From assembly GCA_028564705.1 (NCBI GenBank), contig JAPXFQ010001795.1:310001-374000 (forward strand): a DNA stretch of 64,000 bases, written 5' to 3'. Numbering within the stretch: the first letter of the stretch is position 1; every line of letters starts with the position of its first letter. The position numbers and the translations under genes are program-made. Below the pieces are notes generated by a model. The model was not told where the DNA came from. It did not search any database and saw only the letters and a list, made by a program, of their open reading frames with translations. Source of the stretch: Apricaphanius iberus (Eukaryota > Chordata > Actinopteri > Cyprinodontiformes > Aphaniidae). Below, one piece after another: positions 28,101 through 42,300 of the stretch.

Positions 28101-31100
28101 TCATTTCAAAAGGCCAGTACACTACTTACTGCTTGTGTGTGTCCAGAGGATGATGCAAATAACGTTGAGCCTCTGTTGCCATTTGAGCCAGCGCAATAAT
28201 TTAGAACTGTCATCAGGCAATTTGACAGGACGCCTTACCTAGGTGTACATTATCACTTTTTAATGTACACCCTCCAGCCAATCAGAACCGAGTATTAACC
28301 CAGACCATGGTGTATATATATATATACACACACACACACACAGTATAGGTCAAAAATTTGGACACACCTTTCATGAGTACATTGTAGATTGTTAAGTAAG
28401 GGCATCAAAACTATGAATGAACACATGATGTATGGAATCACTGTATGTACTTAAACAAAAAAGGTGAAATAACTGAATACATGTGTTATATTTTAGATTC
28501 CTCAAAGTAACCACCCTTAGCTCTGATTACTGCTTAGCATTCTCTTTTGCTTCAAAAGGTAGTCACCGAAATGGTTTTCCAACAGTCTTGAAGGAGTTCG
28601 AAGATGTTACCAACTGAGTTAATAGCAATGCATGGAACTTGGTAATTTTTGTAAGACCTACAACAATAAAATAAGCTGCAACCATTTGCAGTAGTTGCAA
28701 CTTATTTAAATTAATCTTTCTTCGTAATTGCTATACTTTGTATCAAGTGTGCCAGGGCCAGTGGTTTGCATCATTAAAACATACACATTTTCAGACATCA
28801 GTCCAGCGGAGCGGTTGGGGGGGCAAGAAAACATTTCTATTCTCTAGGGGGAGCATGGCAGAAAATAATTGAGAAACACTGGTGTAGGGACAGTAACAAA
28901 TAAAAAAGGGAACTTGTAAAACTACGACTTTAAATGTGAAACAGTTGGATGCACCTAACTTTTGTGCTGCTGCACCTAATTTTTTTTTTTTATAAGAGGC
29001 ATCAACGCAATTTGTAAAAATTAGTCAAGAGCCCTGTGGACTAATAATAAAACAAGGGAACAGAGCTGCTGAAAGCTAGTTTTCCTAGGATGTAGAAACC
29101 CAAATAAAAGAAAAACACAACTCTGCAGTTTTCCCAACAAGGCTTTACAGTAGGTCCTATTTAAGCCTCTAATGGCTCTAATAGCTTTCACTAAATTCAT
29201 ATTCACATCCATTTACACTATCTATTCATCAGCTGTGGTCCAAATCAAACAAGAGATATTTACCCAACAAGTGTGATAAGAACTAATCATAACTCGCTTC
29301 ATAGTTATTTGCACTCAGGGATGCTGGGTTTAAACTGGATTTGGAGAGAGAGAAAAAAGTGTAACTGCCACTGAACTCCGTAAACATTCTTCCCACTGAG
29401 CTAAGAATGGTTCAAGGAGACTCTTCCCAGCCCAGCACCTAAAATAAAATCTTAACCAACAAAAACAACAAACGTGAGCAACACGAAGAGCAGAGTGACA
29501 GAAATCTAGCCAGATTCCAGGACTGTTAAACATTAGATTGCAATTAAGTCCACATGGGAGACCTTGTTTTTGCCAAAACTCAAAACAGCAGGAAGTAAAG
29601 AACCATATAATTCTTCACAAGTTTAGGTTTCTATGTTCTCTGCTTTACAGTCACTTTTGAGGGAAGAAATAGCATTAATAACAACCGCTGTAGGAGTTGA
29701 GTTGCCAGAATGAAACGGAGATATTGAATGGTCAATGATAATATCCCTCCTTTCCTTGCATCGGACCAATAGTCCAGCCCACCTTTCTGTCCTGATCTTC
29801 AACATTTTTCAGCCTTATTAGAGTAAATCTTACTACAAAAGTTGCTGTCTATATGCTGGAATACAAGTCAACATGAAAACTCAGGTTGACCAGAACAGTG
29901 TTTGGACACAAGCTGGCCAGTCTCCCACCATGTTACATCTATACTATAACAACCTGCTGAAACGGTCTATGGTACGATGAAAGAAAAAAAAAAAAAAAAA
30001 GGGTCGGGGGGGGGGTTTGAAGCACTTTGAGTTGTAATTTCTGTATGAAAAAAAAAGTGCTTCATAAATAATTAAATTACCAAAATTGGGAATTGAACAT
30101 GTTAACTGCAACTAAGTGATTACACAACAATTAACAGGTTTTAAAAACAATGTATGCCTTTTACACGGAACGTTTGTCTGTACATGATTTCTAGGTACGC
30201 AGATTACAATAATGCACATGAGAGAGCCAAACGTTCTTTTTTCTTTGGACATGTTAGATTTACAAGTGGTATCTAAGGCTTCTGAGGGGATTTAATAGAT
30301 TTATGAAAATGGCTGGGTTTTCATCATTTATCAGAGGACCATACTTTATAGGGGGGTATTATGCTTCTTCCAGACACACAGTACCATTCTATAGCACACT
30401 CAAATAAAATTGTTATCCTTCTCAAATGTGCCTTTTCATTACTTCCGTAAGAAATGGAGACGCGTCTTGCATTAAAATCACAAATGTAGGGAGAAATGAA
30501 GCCACGTTGTGCATTGCAACCATAAAAGCACAGAAATATGAAGCCAAGTTTTGAGTTCGGAGTAGCAACTGCAAACCAAATGACACGAGTCGCAGTCCTT
30601 ACCTGTGCAGGTTGTGATGGAGTGGTCTTGTCTTTAGGGCCAATCTGCTCATTAATCCACTATTAAAAAGGCTTTTGTTGAAAAAGCTGTGAAGTGATTT
30701 ACGCAACGATAACGTCCTTTTCAGCTTAGGGATGTTTCCAAAGATGAATTCCAAACACTTAGCCAAGGCTAGTCTTAGCAACTGCTACTAAAACGGAGTT
30801 GTGTGAGGAGTTTTTTTATTTAAGTTTATTATTTAACGATTCTTCTAATCACATAGAAAATGCACGCTTTAAAATCTTAAAATTAAAAGTCTTGGCCCAG
30901 TCCTGAAAGTGTTTCAGAAAGAATTACACAGGATGAGCCACCATCACATTGAAACTCATAACATGCTAACAGGTCAGTTTCTAGGGAGTAGTGATGATAC
31001 TTTACAGTTAACATGTCCTGGATGAAAACATTAGTTGCCCACCATTGCTAATTCATTTGCTTTTTCCGCTCCTCTTTAAATCTTTCTCAGTTAGAAAGCC

Positions 31101-34100
31101 TTCGGGGGGGTTGATCCTGGCTCTGCATCCAATCGGTCTCCTTTTCAGCTCCTCCTGGGGTCATTTCTCAGGTATTATTTGAGCTTTTAAAATATTGCTA
31201 CTGTTACACATCGTAACATCTGTCTGAAATTCAATAAGAGCAAAAACTTGTTAAAATAAAGTTTATGAGTCTCATGAGAGGAAATAAAAAAGAGCTCAAG
31301 GGTACATGTTTCTGAATCTAATGAAAGGAGTCACATTTTAAACCAGGAGCATTCATTTGAAGAATTAAACTAGATTGATCTTATTTTCCAGGTTTTAACA
31401 GAAGGAATGTAAATGTGTTTGTTTCTTTTGCTCTGATTTGAATAATTTCTGAATAATTTATTAATCCGTATAATCTTTGTATCAGGAAGACATTTTATCT
31501 GAGCGGCGTTTTTCCATGGGCCTGCATATACTGAACAGGAATGTTTGGAGAATCTTCCCTAGAATCTAAAGGGTTCGGCATAAGAAGGCTAAGCAACACA
31601 AACACACAACTCAGACGCTGCCTCTTCATTGATGGCCAGCTGGGACTCCACCCTTTAACAAGAAATTAAATTTCATCCATTTGCAAAGTCTGAAGATTCA
31701 TTTAAAAAAAATCAAAAACGTAAATTTCTTTGCCAGCTGCTTTCCATTTTTGTCTGTGTACACCATAATTATTCTGAGCCCTGCGTAATTTGGTAAACAC
31801 GTCTTCCACAAAAACACATACATAATAGCACTGGAGCTGTTTAAGACTTTGGGTTTGGCCTCTAACACCTTTTCTCACCACTAACGCTGCCTCCATAGCG
31901 AGTTGGCAGCTGCTTCTACTCTGCTGCGCATCCCAGAGACACTGTGGAGCGACAGAATGCAGGCGAGGGGGTGAGGCTATCAAAACTATGAACTTTTGGT
32001 GCAACAGACACAACACCTTCATAGTGACGGCTGAAGCTCATCTGCACATTACCTTTGTCCTTCATTTGACCATTTGAAGTTCTGTCTCAGGGAGACATCT
32101 GGGTTTCAGTTTACTGCTATTTTGGCTTTGAAAACAATGATCTTGTTGGCCAGGTAGCCTGCCATTTCACTTATAGATAAAACATTTTTAGTTCCGAGTA
32201 TAACACTACAGAAACCTTAAACTCTTCACGACATGTTTTGAAACAACAAAATGGTTTCAAGTCCTGGGGTGGAACAACAAGATGCAGTAGCTGCTCAATT
32301 GAGAACAATTATCTCATTCCAAAGCTGTACAAATATCACAAGTCATGAGAAATCTGTTCAGATCCCTGATGGAAATGTCCCATGCTGTGTAGCCAAATAA
32401 AGCTAAAACCAGGAAATTGTTTTCTAACCATTTAAAGCACGGATGTTGTCGCCAACATTGCTTAACATTCAGACTATTCTGGAAGCTAGGGATGCGAAAT
32501 ATATTTTTTACACTGATTTATCTGATTTTCTGTTTAATTTTTGGAAATTGAAAAAAAAATAAAAAAATTATAGTGCACCTCTTGGGTTTCCACAGTTTAA
32601 AGTAAGGATGCACTGATGCAGATACCGTTCTAATGCACCAGTATCGGTAAAAGTTATCCAGCACCATGAACCAATACTTGAAATGTGTAAGCTCTGCAAT
32701 AATTTCAAAGAAAATGTTTAGTTTTCACTTGAAATTTTAAGTTCGTGGTCATTTTCCTTAATATTTTTTATCTAATTCACCATAATTTGTTGTAACAAGC
32801 AGAGAAGAAATCAAACCGGTCTTCCAATTTATTGCATTTTTGGGGGTAGAAGCATTGATATTGGTACTACTATGTCCAGTATTGCTATCTGATCGTTTTG
32901 AAAAAGGTGGTATCGTTGCATTCGTATTTCAGTGATGTCAGCTTGCCCAAGCTCCTCCATTTTGCTTTACAGCATGTATTTATTTGGACTTTGAATTCAG
33001 GTCAGCTCTGAAAAGGGATGGCTGAAATGAAAGTAAAAAAATATGTTTTTCCCTCTTTGGATTTGTAGTTTCATTTTTAAGAATAGAAATGTAGTAAAAC
33101 AAACTCAATATAAAAAACGTAATTTGGAAGAAAAAAAAAAACAAAGTTTATATTTTTAATCCACAACACCCAGCCCTAGCCTCCTTTAAGTTTTTCTAAA
33201 AACAGATAGATGATGTCCAACAAAGTCAAAAATGACCTTCTGATAACTTCAAATGGTAGATATTGACAAAAATAATCATTTGTTTTATATCATACATACA
33301 GCTTGATAATATGGATTAAAAGTTATATCTCAATATTCCTCATCAAATTTGATATTCAATATATATCTTAACATTTTCCTTCCCAAACAGTATTGACAAA
33401 AGCTATTCAGAATCTTAGCTACACGTCTCAAATGTCACACAGAAACTTTAACATACAGTTGTAGATTTTAGATTTTTTTTTTTTGTACATTTGAAACTAA
33501 GTCAAAAATAAAGTATCTGCATGTATTTATAGTATTATTTTCTTGAATAAAATAATGTTTAATTCTTCCGAGCCAAAATAGTTATAGCTTTGCTGTTAGA
33601 AAGTACGGTTTTGTGCAATGGTGGGTTGGTTGTGAAATTCAGCTTGGGAGCTTGGTTCTGAGAGACAAAGAAGACAAAATTGGAGAATAGAACTTGTTTT
33701 TATAGGACTTTGTAAGTAAACCAGCACAGTACAGACAAGCTTTCTTTGAAGCACAAAAAGTTTTCTAATTTTACAAACTCATTAATGAGCGGGTACAAGG
33801 AGTGTTAACGCTCGGACAAGTGGTGGAACTCTAAAGAGCTATTTTTTGACGTGAGGGGTACTGAGCAACTTTGCGTATTGGTGTTAGACTTAAAGCGCTG
33901 CTCCTTCACCTGTCTCCATGTTGCTGTTGACTTCCTGACTGAATTCAGCAGTGGGGTTGCGGTTAGTGAATATTGGAATTGTCACAGGTTAGGGGCAAAG
34001 TTCCGCCTTTCCCATTTCTGATAGGATTAGCATTAAATCAACCAGGTAGGCCTGGGAGGTATACCGGTTCATACCGAAAACCAGTGTTTATTTTGATTAT

Positions 34101-37100
34101 ATGATTTTTTAATATACCCCTATACCGGTGAATAGCTCAGGCAACTTCCGGACCGTTTAATGTGGGCAAGTGTTTCAGCCAGGACTGATTTCACTGCTGC
34201 ACGATCTTTACCTCAGTGTGAAAAATAAAGTTTTTAACTAAGTACAGCTGCTGGCAGGACCTATCAGAGCGAAGCACACAATGCTGAGGAAGCAATTCCA
34301 AAAAGAGGAGTCACGTTTGTAGTTTATCAGCTTTAAAAGGTCAGACGAGAACCGAGCAGCATTTCTTTTACAAGCGCTATTGGGAGTGACCAGTAGGAGG
34401 GGTTGTTGAGCACTATTTGACCATCTGTAGGTAAACGCTGTCAACGTCGGAAATAACAGTAGGAAAGAAATCAAAAATAGCGGTTAATATGTTTTACAAA
34501 CCATCTATGATACTTCTGCCGTTTCTGTTATCTGAATATGAACCAGCTAATAGTCTCCAATGGTCGGCATGTTTATTTTACTTATTCTTTGGCACTTAGC
34601 GGTCTGAGTCTTTACTCTGCCCCCAGGGGATTCTTCAGTACAATATGCAAAGCCACTAAAAGGTGCAATTAGCACATTTTTATATTATTTATTCTTATAA
34701 GATAATGTGGATATGAACAATCTTGTTTTAATAAAATACAGTTAAATATCGTAATACTGATATGTTTTTTTAAAAATACAGTGATATGAAAATTTCTGCC
34801 ATACCGCCCAGCCCTACAACCAGGCTAGCCAAACAGTAGATAACCATTACCTAACCCTAACCGGAGTCATTTTCTAATCCTAATATTCGAGAAGCATTAC
34901 CTAATCCTAATTTGACTATTTCCTAATCCTAATTTTCGAGGACCAATGCCTAAACCTAATGTGATCCATCCATTTATTTTAATATTTAGGATCAGTACCC
35001 TATCACAGTCCGCAGAAGGACGGGAGGTGTAGCAAGGTAAATTAACGCAAGAGACAGACAGAGGGGAGAGAGGGCAGAAAACCAACTGGTCTCTTTATTA
35101 ATTATTTTTGGTGTATTTTTATAGAAGACCCCACTACACTTTAATATTCGTAGATTCATCCATTTTCTCTAAAACATAACTCCAAACTCTACGCGGAAAA
35201 TGTGTCTGCATATTTTTTCTTGGACCGTATTTAAACTATTTCAAGTAAGCCTGAAATGCTTAACTTCCATGGGTGTGATTGGCCGAACCCCCAAAACTGG
35301 AGATAAAGAAGAGTAGATGTTAGCTTCTCTGGTTGTGCTAAGACATTTCCTCTGTGTCTATTAATGTAGCTTTGTTGTTTATTTAGCCGAAGATTAGTAT
35401 TCCCAGGGAAAATAAGCCACTGTTATAAACCTAACTTTATTCATTATTTTACTTCTGTATTTATTTATTTAACCATCTACAGATTTAGGTGATTAAAATC
35501 AGAGACTCAGTGAAGTGATTTCATTTTACAAACAATCGTTTGACAAAAGGAAACAAAGGTCAGTATAAAATATAATCATCAAAGATTGTCTATGTGCTCT
35601 TGGGGTTATGTTGGTCGTATCACTCCTGGGAAGTTTTTCCACCATTCCATGTGTTTTCCTTTAGTGGATAATGGTTCTCAGTAGGGGTGTAACGATTCTC
35701 CAAAACCCTGATTCAATTTGATTTTCGCTTTTAGGGTCATGATTCGATTCTCGAATTTTTTTTTTTATTACAGTTCAGAGCCCTATGCCATTTTTAGACT
35801 AGTCTAGTATATGATCATTGGTCTTATTCACTAGATTTTGTACAGTAAATCTTATTTCAGTTTACATATAAGTAATGCAATTTCCATTATTTTTTATAAT
35901 GTATAACATTAGGCATTAAATGGTCAAATTGAAATAAATAATTTAACTTATTGTGTTTACAATAAATTATTACACTTATAAAAATTGTCTTCAAATAAAT
36001 AACAGGAATAATTACAAACAGAGGGTGGCTGCCATCTAGTGACTCATTTTAGTTGCTGCAGCTCTACTAGTACTACAGCTCCGGCTGGCTCAGACAAACC
36101 AGCTAACATTGAGCAAACATTTTTCCTATTGTTTCCAACAATAATGTCAACTTAACTCATGCAGAACTCAAAGTTTCCTCACTGATGCTTTGAGAGTAGG
36201 AGTGGCTTTAGCTCCGGTCCCACTGCTGCTTTCTCTCTAGTGACGGTTTAACTGTAGCTTAGCAAATAGCTACTTGCTAGTGTCAGCTAATATTCTCAGT
36301 AGAGGTGTGCTGTGTTAACTAGGATGTTGTTATTGATATATAGCAGTTAATAATGTTACCAGGTGTTTTTGTGAGCTGTATGAAAACTGGTTACTTGTTA
36401 GGGAAAATGCAATGTGTGGCTCCTTGTGATGAGGAAATCTGAGTAAATAGACACTTGCCTGCCAACTGTTCCTATGAAGTCCCAGTGGGACGCAGAACGC
36501 TACATTATGTAAACATAGGAGGAGGCAATCGCAATTGTGTTTTAGATTTCGATGCGCAAGTTCGTTACATAACTTTGACCGATTTCGATAAAAAAAACTT
36601 GAGATCGTGACACCGTTGTTCTCAGTATGATCCACTAGAGTAACAAAGGATTAAACACATCTTTATAACTCTTTCCAGACAGGTAGAAGCAGCTGGTCAG
36701 TTTTTTCCTACTTCATGTTGTCTGACCCCTTTTAGTTACGAGACCAATGGCCGCTGGCTGCTCTGCTTTGTGACTGCATACCATGGAGGCCGCCATTGCT
36801 CCTCCATTGCTGTAGTACCTCGATTTGGCCGCTAGGCCCCCATTGAAAGGTATTGGACTTTAGACACGTTAAAAACAACTTTAATGCCTTGTGCCCGGAG
36901 CTGGGGAGGAGGAGTCTGTGAATCCGCCATGAATTCCCCCATGAAAGTGTGTCATTCTGGTAAACGGGGAGGAGTGAGGAGCCGCTGCCAAATCTTTTTT
37001 ACAGTCTATGTACTAGACTTTTGGATTCTACAGGTAACAGATCTGGATGGGCCTGGTGACAGAGATCTTGGCTTACCAAAACTTGTTTTTTTCAAAGCTA

Positions 37101-39283
37101 CGGTATTTCATGAATAATTTAATGAAAGGTAATCACTTTTCACCTAAAGCCAGAGTGGTTTGGATAGCTTTTAGTTCTCTTGTTGATGTATGATCATAAA
37201 TAGAAACCTGCATTTGCATTCACCTATGTTCGCTTTGGTAACATTTCAATTTGTTTGATGTTACATTTGACTAACGAGAAACCTAAAACCGATGACATCT
37301 GTAAAGTGGGAATATGTTTTCACAGCACTGTAACACCAAGCTGCAGCTGTTTCAAAACAGCACTATAGGCAGAATCTGATCCATTCTCACCTGTTTCACT
37401 AGAAATTGTCACCATTTCGTCATCATCACAATAAGTTTGAATTATATAAATCAATCCTAAATGTATATACAAAAAAAATATGAAGGCTTTAGAAGTAACA
37501 CTGGTAATGACAATGCTTTATAATATGCTATTTAGCCGTATTTGTCGTGGGTGATTACACAGTAAAATCTCGCCCATCGTGGGTGGTTTTTCCCATCCAT
37601 TCCAAGCTGAGGTCCTCTACCAGAGGCCTGGTAGTTTGAGGGTTCTGTGCAGTATCTTTGCTGTTCCAAGTACTGCACTTTTCTGGTCTGAGATGTCTGA
37701 GGTTCTTCCAAGGATCTGTTGGAGCCATTCCTCCAGTTTGGGGGTCACTGTCCCCAGTGCGCTGATGACCATGGGTACTACTGTCACCTTCCAGGCCTTC
37801 TCTAGCTCCTCTCTGAGCCCTTGGTATTTCTCAAGTTTCTCATGTTCCTTTTTCTTGATGTTACCATCACTTGGTATTGCCACATACAACCACCACAATG
37901 TCCGGTTGTTTCACCATTACCATCCTGTCTGTCTGTATCTGGAAGTCCCACAGGATCTTTGCTCGTTCATTCTCCACCACCTTTGGAAGCGTTTCCCACT
38001 TTGACCTTGGGGTTTCAGCCCATACTCTAAGCAGATGTTTCTGAATACTATGCCAGCCACTTTGTTATGACATTCCATGTAAGCTTTCCCTGCCAACATC
38101 TTATGCTCTGCTGTCATGTGCTGTATTATCTCAGATGACTCTTTGCACAGCCTACACCTTGGGTCTTGTCTGGTGTGGTACATCTGGGCCTCCATCGATC
38201 TGGTGCTTAGAGCCTGCTCCAGTGCCAGGATGAGTGCCTCTGATGTGTCCTGTAGGCCATCCCTCTCTAGCCATTGGTAGCATTTCTTTAGATCAGCCAC
38301 TTCAGTTATGTTCTGGTGGTACATCCGGATAATGGCTCTCACGCTCATCAGTTCTCTGCCTCCTTCCTAACGGCTTGCATACAGTCTCAGGGTGCTGTAT
38401 TTGGGATGGAACCCGCCTTGCATGGTGTTGCACTGCTGTTATGTGCTGCCACCTTTTCCTATATGCTCTTCCAGTATCTTTCAGTTTCCAGCCTTAGTGG
38501 CAGGGCAACAGCAGCAGAGTAGACCCACCGGGTGCACACCTTTGCTGGTTGGGTTGCAAACACCCTGTTTATTCGTCTGGCTTCATTTTCTTTCGTGTGC
38601 CTCTTTAGGTGGTTGGCCAAGGCTTGGAGTCTTTGCAGTTTCGAGTGCTTGAGGTATGGACATATGGGTGTACGTCTTCGGTATTGAGCATTTCATTGTA
38701 CCTCTCTGGGCCTCTGTCAATTGGCTCACTTCTCTTCGAGCTTGATGTTAGCTTCCTTTTCGTGGTAGGTGTTGTTTCTCTTGGTTGCTCTTATAGCCAA
38801 GCGTCTCTAGGATCACTGCTGCTGAGTGTATATCAGCTCATTGATTTCAGTGATTAATTTAGTATGGATCACTCTCAATGCTGCATTCAGTTTCCAGGAG
38901 ACTGTCCAAGGGTACTTCACTTACCCGTTGAAATCCGCGTCGGGGTTGTCTTGTGTACATTCTCGCCATGGTCTTATCGTTTAGGTCAGCCACATCCTCA
39001 CTCAGCGCTATTGTTTCACTGATTGGGGGTCAACTCTCCATCTCTGGTTGGGGACTTAGTTTAATCTCCACTCTGACCTGGCGTCCTGACTCCTCCTTGT
39101 CGTATAATTTATCTTGTATCTCATCAATCCTCAATTATGACAGCAGTTGCCATTTGTGGATGTTGGAACACTGAGCTACTACTTGTTTTGCGGTCAACTG
39201 TGCCTGTGGGGATCGAATTCCATTCAGTGCACATTCTTTTTGTGGAACCTCTCTGATTAGGGTTACTTGAGTAGTAGCATTCC

Positions 39284-39346
<63 letters not shown>

Positions 39347-42300
39347 CATATATACATACATATATATACCCACACAGTGCAGACCAAAAGTTTGGACACA
39401 CCTTTTCATTCAGCGCGTTTTCTTTATTTTCATGACTATTTACATTGTAGATTCTGACTGAAGGCATCAAAACTATGAATGAACACATATGGAATTATGT
39501 AGTACTTTTCCAAAAATTGTGAAATAACCTGGCCTCCAAAGTCACTGGACCTGAACCGAAATGAGATGATTTGGGGTGAGCTAAACCGAAGGGTAAAGGC
39601 AAAAGGGCCAACAAAACCATTTCGGGTGACTACCTCTTGAAGCTCAAGAGAATGCAAAGCAGTGATCAGAGCAAAGGGTGGCTGCTTTGATTAATCAAAA
39701 ATATAACATGTATTCAGTTATTTCACCTTTTTTGTTTAAGTACATACAGTAATTCCATAAATCATGTGTTCATTCATAGTTTTGATGCCCTTAATTAAAG
39801 CATTAGGAAAAAAAAAAAAAATAGCGGTAAATATTGCCTTGCATACCTTCTTCTACCTACATTCTTTGATATTGTTCTGGGTTTTTTTCTTTTGTCGGAG
39901 CACAGTGAATGCTATTGAAAACCGAAACCCATCATCCGGAAAATGAAATATCCCATTTTTTCATGTACCCACTTTATTTTACTCATGTACCAGTAGGGGT
40001 AGGTCTACTCCTGCTTAGGAATCACTACTTTATAGACTTGTTTCCACCATCAGAACTTCAAGGTAATTTTACTGGACCTTCAAGGTACATGTGTGTCTCT
40101 GGGCCGGCCCAACAGGGCCACTTTGGGTTCCCATTTAGGAACCAACCGAGTACCAGTCTTTAAGTATATACTCCAAAATGGCCAGCTAGAATCGCTGGGC
40201 AGGAGCTGTTCTTAACTTAAGCTGATTGGTTGTAACTCTCAGGAAAATTATATCAGTGGGCATTGCAAAATAACTGGCTTTTTAAAACCGGAAGAGTTGC
40301 TGGTGTCCCAGTTTACAGCAACACAGGAAACAGAAATGTGTCAATCATCTCTGCTCCTTCCATGTCGATGCGTTGTTATTTAATGCAACTGTGGGCACTT
40401 TATGGCACTGATCAGTGATGTTACTCTCTGCTGAAACAGTGACATCTAGGTAATTCCTGAAAAGGCCAAGATTGTATGGGGTCAGGACGGCAGAGAACCA
40501 GGCCAACTGACTTACCCCACCAGATTTTCTCTCTCAGAAATGTCAAGGGACACATCGAGTTAAAAGGGGCCACAAGTCTCCTCAGGTTTTTAGGGCCAAG
40601 TCCTGCAAAGATGCACGCTGTTCCAATTATAGAACCTTCAGTTTTGAAGTCATTTATGAATATGGTTCAATCTGAACAATTCCACTGTATCTCTGGTTGT
40701 GTGGTTGGGCTTGTCCTGTCTTTTGCAGCCTCTAACAAGTTTTCTTACAGAATTTTACTGTATTTAGCTTTGTAGCTCTTCTTATTAATCCTGCTGCGAG
40801 CCGGAGATAAGTTCTTTTAGAGAGGGCAGACTTGTGGGGAGCTGGACAAACACTTTCCAAAAATGTAAAAAATATTTATATGCAAACTTGTTACATGCAT
40901 TTCTATGTATGTTGATAAAGCCATTTCATAGACTATACAGTGTATTGGTGTGAGTATGAAAACATTTCAGGAGTTGCTGAGAGAGACACATTGTAACATA
41001 TATTCTTAGCTGGAAGAATTTAAACTGGAGAGGGAGGAACGGTAAAAATGAAAAGGTCTTTATGGCACTCCTTTAGCTTTGATTAAGATAATTAGCCTTA
41101 TAGGCACTCATTACCTGCTCCTAAAATAAATCCTAAAATTACAGCAAAATCTGATATGGTAACTTGAGAGTTCAGCATCTGGAGCTTTTTATTCTGCTTT
41201 CACATAGATCAGGTCTTTATATAATTTTATAATGAGTTGAATACAAAAAAAAGGGCTTAAGAAAAGCTTTTTGGTTCCTATTTTGAATTACATTTGGCCT
41301 CAGGTTGGTCAGGCTTCCAACCATGATTTTTGTTTCCGAGTCCCCATAATTGCAGCCAACGCAGCCAGGAGGTCCAGCTTTAGTCCTTCCATTCATAAAG
41401 CTCAACGTGCCGTTTAGTGGCACACTGGGTTTATTAAAACGTTAAATCTGAGCCTCTGTCACTTCCCAACTCAAACACTCTATCTATAGCTGCTGCATTC
41501 TGCTCTCTCTTACAGGCTACAGCTCATCAACATGCAATTATTTCCTCTTTCACTCCAGATCCAGGGCATCCTCAAATCGCTTTTAACAAATAAACCAAAA
41601 GCAAACAACAAAATACTGGTAGAGGAATATCACCCTCCAAAGACCTAGCATCAAGTAATGATTGGATCACAGAATGTAAAAATGCTCTGTAGGAATTCCT
41701 CTTAATCTGGCCATATCGATGCAGTTAGTACATGATAAAGGTCAAATCACACTGGATAAATAACGTTTAGTTATAAATGGAGTGTCAGCTTGACTATAGG
41801 GCATGGGAGGTGTTTCCAGTCAGCAGCAGAAAGTAATCTAACCACCAGTAGTTTGACTAGTATAGATAAACCATCAACAAGTCACAACATGTTGGTTAAA
41901 TCCCAACTGTTCCATATTTTGAAGTCGCATTGCTAAAAAACATCTCAGCTCCAGATACCGCAGTATGTAGGGAGGTGACGTACAATCATAGGGACAAACT
42001 CTTCACCATGTGAAGAAGGAAAATTTATGTGGCAATACACATTTTTAACGATTTCAGAGATTGGTTATGGGTTCTAAAATGAAGACTTTGAGGAAATAGG
42101 TCCCTTTTATTGAGGAAGCAAAACTCGTACCCCTCCTTTCCACCATAATGTCAGTGAGGAGTAATACACAGCTTCCCATTAAAGACAATAGGACCACTTC
42201 CACCGGGTGTGAAGCAGCTCGAATCAGATGCGTCCCAAGAGTATCTGATCCGCAACCCCCTCCTAAAATTACCTGGCAGTTCTATATTTTTTTTTTTTTT

